Assembly (NCBI GenBank): GCA_036381435.1 | Contig: DASVCW010000003.1 | Span: 1 to 43,713, forward strand | Reading direction: 5' to 3' | Length of the DNA: 43,713 bases | Origin: Fodinibius sp036381435 | Lineage (GTDB): Bacteria; Bacteroidota; Rhodothermia; Balneolales; Balneolaceae | In this document: positions 1 through 8,575 of the stretch, in pieces | Layout: each line of letters starts with the position of its first letter | How positions within the stretch are numbered: position 1 is the stretch's first letter | Notes under the pieces: model-generated | Database searches by the model: none | What the model was told of the DNA's origin: nothing | Seen by the model: only the letters and a program-made list of their open reading frames with translations | Position numbers and translations under genes: made by a program

Positions 1-56
1 AGGTGTACGCGCGGTAACGCGCTCAGCCGAGCCGTACTAATAAGGCCACCGGCTTT
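1..56 (+). rRNA. 23S rRNA, 3' end (partial)
   Basis: The first bases match the conserved 3' end of bacterial 23S rRNA: a GGTGTACGCGCGGTAACGCG block, then a CAGCCGAGCCGTACTAATAAGG segment equivalent to the usual CTAATACTAATAGG. Most of the gene lies upstream of the window. The exact mature 3' end cannot be fixed by eye; it is placed before the TTTTTCTC run. The 5S gene follows about 130 bases downstream in the same direction, as in a normal rRNA operon. Confidence 0.85.
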
Positions 57-67
57 TTCTCTTATAT

Positions 68-102
68 GGCTTGCACGACCCTCTCAGGGGCTAGTGCAAG
101 CC
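68..102 (+). other. 23S-5S spacer hairpin
   Basis: GGCTTGCAC (68-76) is the exact reverse complement of GTGCAAGCC (94-102), and the loop holds a further CCCT/AGGG pairing. This is a stable hairpin in the transcribed 23S-5S spacer, plausibly an RNase III-type processing site or spacer helix (inference). A second, weaker pairing GTCTCC (146-151)/GGAGAC (166-171) lies between it and the 5S gene. No tRNA is present in this spacer. Confidence 0.6.
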
Positions 103-188
103 CGATCTTACCACCATCAGCTATCCCTACATCAAAGACCACCTTGTCTCCTACGCCAAGGCTTCGGAGACTAAAATTTTGACATTTT

Positions 189-304
189 GAGCAGGCGGGT
201 CAAGCGCAGGGGCCCCCACCCGTTCCCATCCCGAACACGGCCGTTAAGCCCTGCAGCGCCGATGGTACTTCCAATAAGGAGGAAGCGTAGGTCCCCGACT
301 GCTC
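189..304 (+). rRNA. rrf: 5S rRNA
   Basis: The segment holds the conserved 5S core CCCGTTCCCATCCCGAACACGG, followed by GTTAAGCCCTGCAGCGCCGATGGTA in the usual order. The ends pair (GAGCAG at 189-194 with CTGCTC at 299-304), which sets the boundaries at about 116 nt, close to the family's usual 115-120 nt. It follows the 23S 3' end and precedes a terminator. An open reading frame across this region is only a shadow of the RNA gene. Confidence 0.95.
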
Positions 305-319
305 TCTATTTTTATTTAG

Positions 320-355
320 ACAGGCTGTCCCTCAAAGGGATGGCCTGTTTTATTA
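320..355 (+). terminator. rRNA operon rho-independent terminator
   Basis: ACAGGC (320-325) pairs with GCCTGT (343-348). The stem continues inward as TGTCCCT/AGGGATG with two wobble pairs and a tiny CAA loop, and is followed by TTTTATTAT. It lies 15 bases after the 5S gene, where an rRNA operon terminator is expected. Confidence 0.88.
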
Positions 356-496
356 TGAGTATATTTTATCTAAAGTTGTTATCTTTCCTTTCGCTTCCCC
401 AATTTTTAGGAAGGAATATTATTCAGTATATTTAAAATATCACTTGCCTGAGAAGTAGCTCGGTTGACGCTACCATTTTTAAACTGATTCATACAC

Positions 497-1996
497 ATGG
501 AATTTCCTGAATTTATCAAAAATTATAAGGACAAATTACAAGAGTTATTTAATGAAAAAGATGACATTAATGAGATAAGCCTTGAGCGGGGCTTGCCTCA
601 TGATATTTTTCAGGAAGTAATGAAATGTAAGCCCCTCAGTACTTTTATCCCTAAAGAATATGGTGGGCGCGGGGTGAAAACTCATGAAGCCTTATCAATG
701 CTGGAGGTTAGTTCTTATGAATCCTTACCCCTTTCTTTAATGATGGGCATTAACGGAGCTCTTTTTTTGCAGCCGGTAGCAAATTATGCTTGTGATGAAG
801 TTAAAAGCCCTATTTTCAGCCGGTTTATGAAAAAAAATAACATGGGTGGTCTGATGATTACCGAACCCGACTATGGTTCGGATGCTCTCCGTATGGAAAC
901 ATCATTTAAAAAGAGTGGAAATGAATATAATGTTTCTGGTACGAAGCACTGGGCAGGTTTAACGGGAGCAGCTGATTTCTGGCTTATTGCAGCTCGAAAG
1001 GCTAACGGCAATAATGAACTTGGCCGGGATATTAGCTTCTTTATTCACGATAGTAAACGGGGAGGAATAGAAGTTGAAGAGTATTATAAAAATTTAGGCC
1101 TCTACATGCTCCCTTATGGACGAAATAAGATTAATATTACTGTCCCCGAGGAGTATAAATTGCAGCCAAAATCAATCGGAATTAAGATGATGCTGGATAT
1201 ACTCCATAGAAGCCGTCTCCAATTTCCGGGTATGGGGATTGGATTTTTGAAACGAATGATGGTTGAGGCTATTGAGCACTGTAAAGAGCGTTCGGTAGGG
1301 GGACAGAGCCTGTTGAATTATGACCAGGTGAAAAAACGCATCACCCGTTTGCAATCATCTTTTACTATCTGTTCTGCCATGTGCGCATTTACCGGCGAAA
1401 ATGTACCCATTACTAAAAATGTTGCGGGAATGGATATTTCTGCAAATGCCATTAAAACGATTACCACTGATTTAATGCAACAAGCGGCACAGTCGCTGCT
1501 CCAGCTGATGGGTGCTAAGGGTTATCGGTTGAATCATATCGCAGGGCGTGCTTTGATTGATAGTCGTCCGTTCCAAATTTTTGAAGGTTCTAATGATATT
1601 CTTTACCAGCAGGTTTCAGAATCAATCATTAAAAAGATGCGGAAGTTGAAGTTAGAGAACCTGCATAAGTTTTTGAGTGAATTTAAACTCACCGAACGAG
1701 CATCGGAATATTTTAGCGAGTTGCTTGATTTTAAAATCAATAATCAGCTTGGGCAAGAGCGCTTGGTTGAGTTAGGCCGGATTTTGTGCCACGTTATTTC
1801 TCTGGAGTTCACCCTGCGTTTAAGCGACAGAGGGTTCAACCAAAACTTAATCAACAACGCTGTTCAGACTTTAATTGCTGATGTAGAACGGATGTTACCG
1901 GCATTTATTAATGAGAAGTCTCCTATAGTAATTGAAAATTACCAGGAATCAAGTTCGTGGCTGGATTCTATCACTCCCCAATATGTGCATGCCTAA
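497..1996 (+). CDS. Acyl-CoA dehydrogenase family protein
   Basis: A 499-residue protein with the acyl-CoA dehydrogenase fold: an N-terminal helical part, a middle beta domain with the flavin/substrate motif MITEPDYGSD (about residues 120-129) and GTKHW, and a C-terminal helical domain with FEGSNDIL. Glu363 in that last motif sits where many family members carry the catalytic base. About 100 residues follow, making it longer than the usual 380-400. The family catalyses FAD-dependent alpha,beta-desaturation of acyl-CoAs; the substrate is not evident. It is the first gene after the rRNA operon and could feed the beta-oxidation genes further on. No strong ribosome-binding site precedes the ATG. 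Family is clear; the specific activity is not. Confidence 0.82.
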   Translation: MEFPEFIKNYKDKLQELFNEKDDINEISLERGLPHDIFQEVMKCKPLSTFIPKEYGGRGVKTHEALSMLEVSSYESLPLSLMMGINGALFLQPVANYACDEVKSPIFSRFMKKNNMGGLMITEPDYGSDALRMETSFKKSGNEYNVSGTKHWAGLTGAADFWLIAARKANGNNELGRDISFFIHDSKRGGIEVEEYYKNLGLYMLPYGRNKINITVPEEYKLQPKSIGIKMMLDILHRSRLQFPGMGIGFLKRMMVEAIEHCKERSVGGQSLLNYDQVKKRITRLQSSFTICSAMCAFTGENVPITKNVAGMDISANAIKTITTDLMQQAAQSLLQLMGAKGYRLNHIAGRALIDSRPFQIFEGSNDILYQQVSESIIKKMRKLKLENLHKFLSEFKLTERASEYFSELLDFKINNQLGQERLVELGRILCHVISLEFTLRLSDRGFNQNLINNAVQTLIADVERMLPAFINEKSPIVIENYQESSSWLDSITPQYVHA

Positions 1997-2030
1997 AGTT
2001 TAACGCTTGTTAAATTAAGACTTGTTTACG

Positions 2031-2726
2031 ATGGCTAAAGTCGTAGTTTTAACTGGTGCCGGAATGAGCGCCGACAGCGGACTCAAAACCTTTCGTGATT
2101 CTGACGGCCTCTGGGAAGGCCATGATATACAAAGAGTGGCATCAGTGGAAGGCTGGAGACGCGACAAGGAATTTGTGCTAGATTTCTACAATAAACGCAG
2201 AAAACAGGCACATACTGCTCTTCCCAATGTGGGTCATGAAGCCTTAGCCCGTCTCGAAGATACATTCGATGTAACTATCATTACCCAAAATGTTGATAGC
2301 CTCCACGAAGAGGCGGGCTCAACAAATGTAATTCATCTGCATGGAGAACTTTCGAAAGTGCGGAGTGAAAAAGATCATTCTTTGGTTTATGAGATAGGTG
2401 GAGATGCCATAGAAGTGGGAGATACCGCTGAAGACGGAGCACAGCTAAGGCCGCATGTGGTCTGGTTTGGTGAAATGGTACCGAACATGGAAAAAGCTGC
2501 TGCGATAGTTTCTCAAGCTGATATTTTAATTGTGATCGGTACTTCACTGGTTGTTTATCCTGCCGCGGGACTTGTTGATTTGGCCGCACCGGATGTTCCA
2601 AAATATGTAATTGACCCGGCTGTTCCTGAACTTTTTAGTTATTCCGGCTGGGAACATATTCAGGAACGAGCCGCCATTGGTACGCCTGCCTTAGTGGAAA
2701 AGTTATTGAATGAACAGGAGATTTAA
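2031..2726 (+). CDS. cobB: NAD-dependent protein deacylase, sirtuin (CobB-like)
   Basis: Sir2-family deacylase of 231 residues using the ATG at 2031; a TTG nine bases upstream is a poorer start. Visible motifs: GAGMSADSG (residues 9-17) and the FRDSDGLW loop for NAD binding, TQNVDSLH (85-92), and HLHGE with catalytic His104. FYNKRR gives Tyr53 and Arg56, the YxxR pair typical of desuccinylase/demalonylase sirtuins such as CobB and SIRT5. The four zinc cysteines normally found after the catalytic His are absent; the segment continues directly to LRPHVVWFGE. Known Bacteroidota-type sirtuins share this loss. Likely removes acetyl or acidic acyl groups from lysines in the cytoplasm. Starts 34 bases after the acyl-CoA dehydrogenase, so the two may be cotranscribed. 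Confidence 0.88.
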   Translation: MAKVVVLTGAGMSADSGLKTFRDSDGLWEGHDIQRVASVEGWRRDKEFVLDFYNKRRKQAHTALPNVGHEALARLEDTFDVTIITQNVDSLHEEAGSTNVIHLHGELSKVRSEKDHSLVYEIGGDAIEVGDTAEDGAQLRPHVVWFGEMVPNMEKAAAIVSQADILIVIGTSLVVYPAAGLVDLAAPDVPKYVIDPAVPELFSYSGWEHIQERAAIGTPALVEKLLNEQEI

Positions 2727-2782
2727 TTTCTATATTTTACAAAGTTAAAACTAATTTTAATTTTCCTTAGTGTCATAAAAGC

Positions 2783-3718
2783 ATGACCCAATACAAAGCA
2801 AGCGAAGAAGAAAAAGAAGTTCTGGAAAAGTATTTATTGCAGTTTTTGAACCTTGAAAAGCGGTTCCCATTGCTTCCGGGCATCAATAATAAAGAAGCAT
2901 TGGCAGGTTTGATGGGATTGGAAGTTGATGAATTTAAAAAACTTCGAAACCGGTTTGAAACGAACGCAAAAGAAGCTGCTGTTGAGCTGCTGGAAGATGG
3001 GGAAATTGCTGATTGGATAGAAGAGTTGCCATTCGAAAAGGGTGATACCATTGTTGCGTTGGGTGATTCTATAACCGATGATCTGCAAGGCTGGTTCAAT
3101 ATTTTTAAAAATGTTTTGGAGATAGGGCTCGAAGATGCAGATTTCACGTTCATCAACAGTGGGGTTTCCTATGATACTTCTACCGATGCCCTGAAACGCT
3201 TAAACCGTGATGTGCTGGATCATGATCCTGATTGGGTGATTGTCGCCCTTGGCACTTTTGATGCTCAGCGACTACATGTTGCTCCCGATCGTCCCCTTGT
3301 TTCACTCGCCGATTACTGGGAAAATCTAAATACCATTGAATCAGCCGTAGCTGAGGTAACCGATAATCCGCTTATCTGGGTCACCCCACCACCGGTTATT
3401 ACAGAAATGTTACAGCAAATCCGCCTGTTCAATTTTGATCTTTTTGAAAAGGATTTAAGCAGCCTCCGCGAAATCCTTACTGGTAAAAAAGGTTATATTG
3501 TTGATCCATTGGGTGAGCGAATGAATGATGAGGAAGATGAGACAGAAAATGAAGAAATCAGCGGTCCGGCGGCTTGGAATTATCTGAGTGATGGCCTTCA
3601 CCCTTCACTATCGGGGCATACAAACACAGTTAAAGAATTGATTCGGTTTCTGGCTTTAGCCAAAGATCCCGAAGAAGGCAGCAGCCTGGAAACACCCGAT
3701 GATTTTGATGAAGGTTAA
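2783..3718 (+). CDS. SGNH/GDSL-family hydrolase
   Basis: A 311-residue protein. About 90 charged helical residues come first, then an SGNH hydrolase domain. Block I is ALGDSIT with nucleophile Ser96, block II a glycine in NSGVSYD, block V DGLHPS with Asp270 and His273. Block III, normally GxND, reads GTFD (157-160), so the usual oxyanion Asn is Phe. There is no signal peptide, so it is probably cytoplasmic. The family includes esterases, lipases and acyl-thioesterases; substrate unknown. An acidic stretch (EDETENEE) precedes block V. The stop codon overlaps that of the convergent gene by four bases. Confidence 0.78.
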   Translation: MTQYKASEEEKEVLEKYLLQFLNLEKRFPLLPGINNKEALAGLMGLEVDEFKKLRNRFETNAKEAAVELLEDGEIADWIEELPFEKGDTIVALGDSITDDLQGWFNIFKNVLEIGLEDADFTFINSGVSYDTSTDALKRLNRDVLDHDPDWVIVALGTFDAQRLHVAPDRPLVSLADYWENLNTIESAVAEVTDNPLIWVTPPPVITEMLQQIRLFNFDLFEKDLSSLREILTGKKGYIVDPLGERMNDEEDETENEEISGPAAWNYLSDGLHPSLSGHTNTVKELIRFLALAKDPEEGSSLETPDDFDEG

Positions 3719-4392
3719 AAATCAATATTCACCTGAATGACATTCAGTGAGGGTTGAAAAGTGGTTTTGACTGAGGATTGAGTGATTTCAGTAAGTTCAA
3801 AAAGGGCAGGATTTAGCATGCCAATTTCAAGTGAGCTTGAAGCGTTACTATAAGTTATCAAGCCACTGACTTCATTTTTTGAAGTTGTTGTGAGAGCAGC
3901 TGCCCCAAAGTCAGGGCCTTTGGCAAGCACAAAAGCATCAATCAACCCATAGCCAAATCCCAGCCAGGCACCGGCTCCTGTACCATATTGAAGGTAATCT
4001 ACCAGTGGTTCCTGGACAATTAAAGAAAGGGAAGAAGCAACAATGGCTCCTGCTGCCGCACCATAAAAAGTGTCAAGGAGCACCAGAATGGAAGAATTAG
4101 TCCCGTCATTAAAAGTCCCTGAGATATAAAACTGCTGGCCTTTTTCTACCAGGGAGATATCATAAATTCCTACCCCCAGGCCATAAAGAATTCCCGCTCC
4201 TAAACCTATTCTTACGGCTTCAAAATCTGTACTGTTTTGCAGAGCCATAGTTGCTCCGCCTAAAACCACCCCGTTTATCGCTCCATTTAACGTATTTCCC
4301 CCCAGTAATTCAAGAGTCTGGGCCTTAAGTGGTTTTTGAAAAGCGGACACAGACAGGCCTAAAAAAAGTAATAGCAGTAGATGTTTTCTCAC
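3715..4392 (-). CDS. Glycine-rich exported protein, unknown function
   Basis: A 225-residue protein not recognised. It opens with a clear signal peptide: MRK, a hydrophobic run of leucines, then a likely cleavage after LKAQ (about residue 25). The mature part is rich in Gly, Ala and Leu with several weakly hydrophobic segments (for example GAAAGAIVASSLSLIV and GAGAWLGFGYGLIDAFVL), resembling glycine-zipper-type or small envelope proteins. The last 30 residues look beta-rich. Probably periplasmic or membrane-associated. It converges on the SGNH hydrolase gene with a four-base overlap of stop codons. No function is proposed. Confidence 0.6.
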   Translation of the reverse strand: MRKHLLLLLFLGLSVSAFQKPLKAQTLELLGGNTLNGAINGVVLGGATMALQNSTDFEAVRIGLGAGILYGLGVGIYDISLVEKGQQFYISGTFNDGTNSSILVLLDTFYGAAAGAIVASSLSLIVQEPLVDYLQYGTGAGAWLGFGYGLIDAFVLAKGPDFGAAALTTTSKNEVSGLITYSNASSSLEIGMLNPALFELTEITQSSVKTTFQPSLNVIQVNIDF

Positions 4393-4455
4393 AATATTGC
4401 CGTTTTAAATTTTTGAAGTAATGTAGAAAATATAAAATACGAATTCCATGGGCTG

Positions 4456-5151
4456 CTATTCAGGATCTTGCAGTGTGACCGGCAGGATTTTTCCATTATA
4501 AAAAGTTGATCCATTTAGAGCAAAATCTGCAATATAAGTTCCCATTTGTTCGGGATTCACAGGTGCTTCAATTCCCGGAAAAGCACTTTCCAGCATGTCG
4601 GTTTGAACCGCTCCTAAACACAAAGCATTCGCTTTTATCTGCTTGTCGGCCAGTTCAATCGCTAAACATTCAGTTAAAATACTCAAAGCGCCTTTGGCAG
4701 CGCTGTAAGCCGAAAGCCCCGGGAATTTCGCGCTTCCCTGAAAGCCGCCCATACTGCTGATATTTACAATATGAGCGTTTTTGTTGAAAAGCGGCAGTAA
4801 TTGGCGGGTGATGTTTACCGCACTAATCAGGTTACTTTCGACTTGCGAGCGCCAGTCGCTAAGTGCAAGATCTTTAAAAGGTTTATTAATAAGGGCTCCC
4901 GCATTGTTAATAAGAACATCTACCTTGCTAAATTTGTTTTCGACTTCATTAACTAAACGGCCTACTGCTTTTTCATCAGTCAGATCTGCGGGGATAGCAT
5001 GAATAAGTTGCTCATTACATTTTTCCAACTCTTTCAAGTGCTTTTCGGAGCGGGCAACAGCAACGGTATGATGACCACTTTCAGCGAATTTTTTACAAAT
5101 TTCGAAACCAATCCCCCGGCTCGCACCGGTAACAACTGCAACTTTTATCAT
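4456..5151 (-). CDS. Short-chain dehydrogenase/reductase (SDR)
   Basis: Classical SDR of 231 residues. The cofactor motif TGASRGIG is at residues 8-15, NNAG at 82-85, the catalytic serine in NISSMGG (132-133), and the catalytic Tyr149/Lys153 in YSAAK. Length is slightly under the usual 245-260. The family carries out NAD(P)(H)-dependent oxidoreduction of alcohols or ketones; no substrate can be read from the sequence. Probably cytoplasmic. It is on the minus strand, separated from the glycine-rich protein gene by about 60 bases and divergent from the aminotransferase gene. Confidence 0.85.
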   Translation of the reverse strand: MIKVAVVTGASRGIGFEICKKFAESGHHTVAVARSEKHLKELEKCNEQLIHAIPADLTDEKAVGRLVNEVENKFSKVDVLINNAGALINKPFKDLALSDWRSQVESNLISAVNITRQLLPLFNKNAHIVNISSMGGFQGSAKFPGLSAYSAAKGALSILTECLAIELADKQIKANALCLGAVQTDMLESAFPGIEAPVNPEQMGTYIADFALNGSTFYNGKILPVTLQDPE

Positions 5152-5333
5152 TCTATAGCAAGTTTTCTGTAAATGTAAGAAGTGAACTTGACCTCACAAA
5201 GTAGAAAATCCTAAAAGTTTTAGGCCAAAATTCATTGTTAAAGTGGCCTATTTTAAGCATATTTCAAAGGCTTGAACAAAGAGCTTTTCTGAGCAAATGA
5301 ACAGTTAAATTATTAAGGTTTAGGTTAGAATTT

Positions 5334-6455
5334 ATGTCTAAAACAGGTGATCGCCGCTTGGTTCCTTTCAATATTCGTGATTTATCTCCCTACGTAGCCG
5401 GTAAAACGATCGCTGAAGTGAAGGCCGAATATAGACCGTCCCAAATATCAAAACTGGCTTCTAACGAAAACAGGTTGGGATGTAGCCCAAAAGTAGAACC
5501 TGCGGTAATTGAAGCGCTTCAGGAAATTCAGGATTATCCCGATCCCATTTCACGCAAATTGTGCGCAATGCTGGCTGAAAAGAATGGGGTGAAGCCGGAG
5601 AATATTGTAGTCGCTGCCGGCTCTGAAAGCATTATTGCCATTTTATGTCGCACCTTTTTCCTGAATAATGAAGAAGCTATTACTGCCGACGCTACTTTCG
5701 TCGGCTTTTTTGTTCAGGCAAATATTCGTGGTATCTCTCTCAAAAAAATTCCTGTTACGAGTGATTATCGTTTTGATCTTGACGCCATGGCTGATGCCAT
5801 CACTCCGAGCACCAAGATGATTTATATCGCTAACCCCAACAATCCCACCGGCACATATATCACTAAAGCAGAGTTTGAGCGGTTTATGCAGAAAGTACCG
5901 GGTGATGTTTTAGTGGTGATGGACGAAGCCTACTATGAATTTGCCAAAGATGTGCCCGATTATCCTCACTCTTTAGATTACAGTTTTGACAATGTCATCA
6001 CCCTTCGAACTTTTTCTAAAGCATATGGATTGGCGGGATTTCGAATCGGTTATGCTATCGGTTCGGAAGAAATTATCGGAAATATGAAAAAGACGAAACT
6101 GACTTTCGAACCGACAACACCGGCACAGGCGGCCGCGACTGCCGCATTGGGAGATACTGAATTTTTGGAAAAGAGCCGAAATGCCGTTGAAACATCAAAA
6201 AAACGTCTGTATGATTTTTTTGAAAAGCATCAGGTTGAATATATTCCCTCAATCGCAAATTCAGTGATGATGGTATTGCCTGATGAACAACAAGCTATCG
6301 ATTTTACCCAAGCTATGCTTGAAGAAGGGGTGATTTTACGCCGGATTAATGCTTTTGGACTGCCAAACTGTGTTAGAATTACAGTGGGACGAGATAAAGA
6401 GATGGAGCACTTTGAGCGCAGTTTTGAAAAAGTGATGAACGTACAAGAATTTTAA
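5334..6455 (+). CDS. hisC: HisC-type PLP aminotransferase (histidinol-phosphate or aromatic)
   Basis: Class I/II fold-type I aminotransferase of 373 residues. It resembles histidinol-phosphate aminotransferases: SKLASNEN near the N-terminus, NPNNPTG, MDEAYYEF and the PLP lysine in TFSKAYGLAGFRIGY (Lys229). Members act on histidinol-phosphate or on aromatic amino acids (phenylalanine, tyrosine). No other histidine biosynthesis gene is in the window. The next gene (17 bases on) encodes a 2-oxoacid dehydrogenase E1, and hpd/hmgA lie about 20 kb away, so a catabolic or aromatic role is possible (inference). The hisC symbol names the family, not a proven role. Confidence 0.78.
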   Translation: MSKTGDRRLVPFNIRDLSPYVAGKTIAEVKAEYRPSQISKLASNENRLGCSPKVEPAVIEALQEIQDYPDPISRKLCAMLAEKNGVKPENIVVAAGSESIIAILCRTFFLNNEEAITADATFVGFFVQANIRGISLKKIPVTSDYRFDLDAMADAITPSTKMIYIANPNNPTGTYITKAEFERFMQKVPGDVLVVMDEAYYEFAKDVPDYPHSLDYSFDNVITLRTFSKAYGLAGFRIGYAIGSEEIIGNMKKTKLTFEPTTPAQAAATAALGDTEFLEKSRNAVETSKKRLYDFFEKHQVEYIPSIANSVMMVLPDEQQAIDFTQAMLEEGVILRRINAFGLPNCVRITVGRDKEMEHFERSFEKVMNVQEF

Positions 6456-6472
6456 TAAGCACATAAGAATTT

Positions 6473-8575
6473 ATGCCTTCAAAGAAACAAACGGAACAGG
6501 AAATTCCCGAAGCTGTAGCATCAACCGATTGGAAAAAGGTGGCTGAGCTAATGCTCGCTTCCCGTGCGATGGATGACAAGGAGGAAAACGAACTGGTTCC
6601 GAACAAAGATGTTTTGTATCAATTTTCAGCCCGGGGACATGAGCTCGGACAGGTTTTGCTTGGTTCGCAACTTACCCATAAGCATGACGCTGCCAGCGCC
6701 TACTATCGGTCACGGCCTCTGATGCTATCTTTGGGCTTGAGCTTTGAGGATGCGATGGCCGGGCCGATGGGAAAGTCTGGTGGCTACAGTGACGGTCGGG
6801 ATATTGGTGTTGTTTGCAATAAGCCCGGTCTCGACGGACCTACTGTTTTGCCTATGGCCGGCGATGTTGGTTCGCAGTATACTCCCGCAATCGGATGGGC
6901 GCAGGGCATTCAGTACCACCTGGAAACCCTGGGTGAAGAAGAGTATGAGGGGGCCATTTCGGTGATTTTAGGAGGAGACGGATCGGTCGCAACCAATGGA
7001 TTTTGGTCAGCTTTAACCATAGCTACTACACAGAATTTGCCTGTTCTGTTTTTTATTGAAGACAATGGTTATGGAATTTCAGTTCCCGGTGATGTGCAAA
7101 CGCCCGGCGGAAATATTGCTAAAAATCTTTACTCATTTAAAAATATCCGCATTTTTGATGGTGACGGAACCGATCCGGCTGAAGCGGCAGATTTAATCAC
7201 TCAGTCGGTTGATTATGTGCGCGGCAGAAAAGGTCCGGCGTTGATCCACTTAACCGTACCACGGCTTAACGGACATTCATATCAGGATAATCAGGCTTAT
7301 AAGACGGAAGAACTTTTAGAAACTGAGCGGCAAAATGACCCGCTTGATTCGGTGAAGTCGTTTTTAGTACCCGATGAAATTTCCAAAAAGAATTGGAGCA
7401 CACTTGAGAAAAAAGCTACGGATGATATTGAAAAAGCCAGCGAAGCAGCCTTGTCCCGTCCCGCTCCCGATACTGAAAAAACTGCCCGCTATGCCTTTTC
7501 TGAAGAGAAAGAAGACGGTAGTATAGATTTGCAGTTAGTCGGAGGATTAGCTCCATCCGGACATAAGTTTCCCGAAAGTTCTGAAACTCCCGAACCCGAA
7601 AAGCAGAGAATTACGATTGTTGAAGCAGTCCGCAGAACGCTTGATTACGAATTGGAAACAAATCCCAAGGTAACGGTTTTTGGTGAAGACGTGGCGGTTA
7701 AAGGCGGTGTTCATGCTGCTACATTGGGATTGCAAACCAAGCATGGAGAATCCAGGGTTTTTGATACCAGTCTTTCGGAAGAAGGAATTATCGGCCGGGC
7801 TGTAGGGCTTGCGTATTCCGGGCTAATGCCTGTTGCTGAAATTCAGTTTAGAAAATATGCTGACCCCGCTACCGAGCAGTTAAACAACTGCGGTACCATT
7901 CGTTGGCGAACGGCCAATAAATTTGCGGCTCCTATCGTGGTACGGATGCCCGGAGGTTTTTTTAAATGCGGTGATCCCTGGCACAGTCTCTGTAATGAAG
8001 TATTTTTTGCTCATGCTGTGGGTTGGCAGTTGGCTTTTCCCAGCAATGCCCAGGATGCGGTAGGGTTGCTCAGATCTGCGATGAGAAGCAATAATCCCAC
8101 TATTTTCTTTGAACACCGCAATCTGCTGGATGCCAGATATGCTCGCAAACCTTATCCCGGTGATAAATTTATTGTTCCTTTCGGCAAAGCGAAGAAACTG
8201 CAAGAAGGCGACGACTTGACCATCGTAACCTGGGGAGCAATGTGCGAGCAGTGCGAAGAAGCTGTTAGCGAGGTCGGTATCTCAGCCGATATTCTGGATT
8301 TGAGGACCATTATGCCATGGGATAAAGAAGCAGTTCTGGAATCAGTTCAAAAAACGAATCATTGTCTTATTGTCCATGAAGACACGCAGACGGCCGGCTT
8401 CGGAGCCGAAATCAGTGCTGTTCTTTCACAGGAGGCTTTCGGATATTTGGATGCACCCATTGAGCGGTTAACGATGCCCGATATTCCCGTTCCCTATAAT
8501 GTGGAATTGATGAGCTCTGTTTTGCCTGATGTTAAAAAAATCACTCAAAAAATAGAGATGTTAGTCTCGTTTTAA
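6473..8575 (+). CDS. Fused 2-oxoacid dehydrogenase E1 alpha/beta subunit (branched-chain or pyruvate type)
   Basis: A 700-residue protein joining both E1 chains. The alpha half (about 1-330) carries the thiamine diphosphate motif starting at GDGS (169-172) with Asn175 and ending in EDNGYGIS. A linker of about 45 residues rich in Glu, Pro and Ser follows. The beta half starts near residue 377 (ITIVEAVRRTL) and has GEDVA, FDTSLSEEGIIG, AEIQF and HEDTQTAGFGAE. E1 decarboxylates a 2-oxoacid and transfers the acyl group to the lipoyl E2. The family fits 2-oxoisovalerate dehydrogenase best, but substrate is not provable. Neither E2 nor E3 is in the window. Probably cotranscribed with the aminotransferase, which could supply the keto acid. 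Confidence 0.87.
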   Translation: MPSKKQTEQEIPEAVASTDWKKVAELMLASRAMDDKEENELVPNKDVLYQFSARGHELGQVLLGSQLTHKHDAASAYYRSRPLMLSLGLSFEDAMAGPMGKSGGYSDGRDIGVVCNKPGLDGPTVLPMAGDVGSQYTPAIGWAQGIQYHLETLGEEEYEGAISVILGGDGSVATNGFWSALTIATTQNLPVLFFIEDNGYGISVPGDVQTPGGNIAKNLYSFKNIRIFDGDGTDPAEAADLITQSVDYVRGRKGPALIHLTVPRLNGHSYQDNQAYKTEELLETERQNDPLDSVKSFLVPDEISKKNWSTLEKKATDDIEKASEAALSRPAPDTEKTARYAFSEEKEDGSIDLQLVGGLAPSGHKFPESSETPEPEKQRITIVEAVRRTLDYELETNPKVTVFGEDVAVKGGVHAATLGLQTKHGESRVFDTSLSEEGIIGRAVGLAYSGLMPVAEIQFRKYADPATEQLNNCGTIRWRTANKFAAPIVVRMPGGFFKCGDPWHSLCNEVFFAHAVGWQLAFPSNAQDAVGLLRSAMRSNNPTIFFEHRNLLDARYARKPYPGDKFIVPFGKAKKLQEGDDLTIVTWGAMCEQCEEAVSEVGISADILDLRTIMPWDKEAVLESVQKTNHCLIVHEDTQTAGFGAEISAVLSQEAFGYLDAPIERLTMPDIPVPYNVELMSSVLPDVKKITQKIEMLVSF

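Noticed and set aside
1..188. tRNA gene in the rRNA spacer
   Set aside because: No cloverleaf, no T-loop GTTCRANNC and no CCA end could be found.
187..435. Open frame of 82 codons across the 5S gene
   Set aside because: It overlaps the 5S rRNA and its terminator; there is no protein-like composition or start signal.
2773..3156. 127-codon minus-strand frame opposite the SGNH hydrolase gene
   Set aside because: Overlaps the coding frame with recognisable GDSI motif; low-complexity Ser-rich translation.
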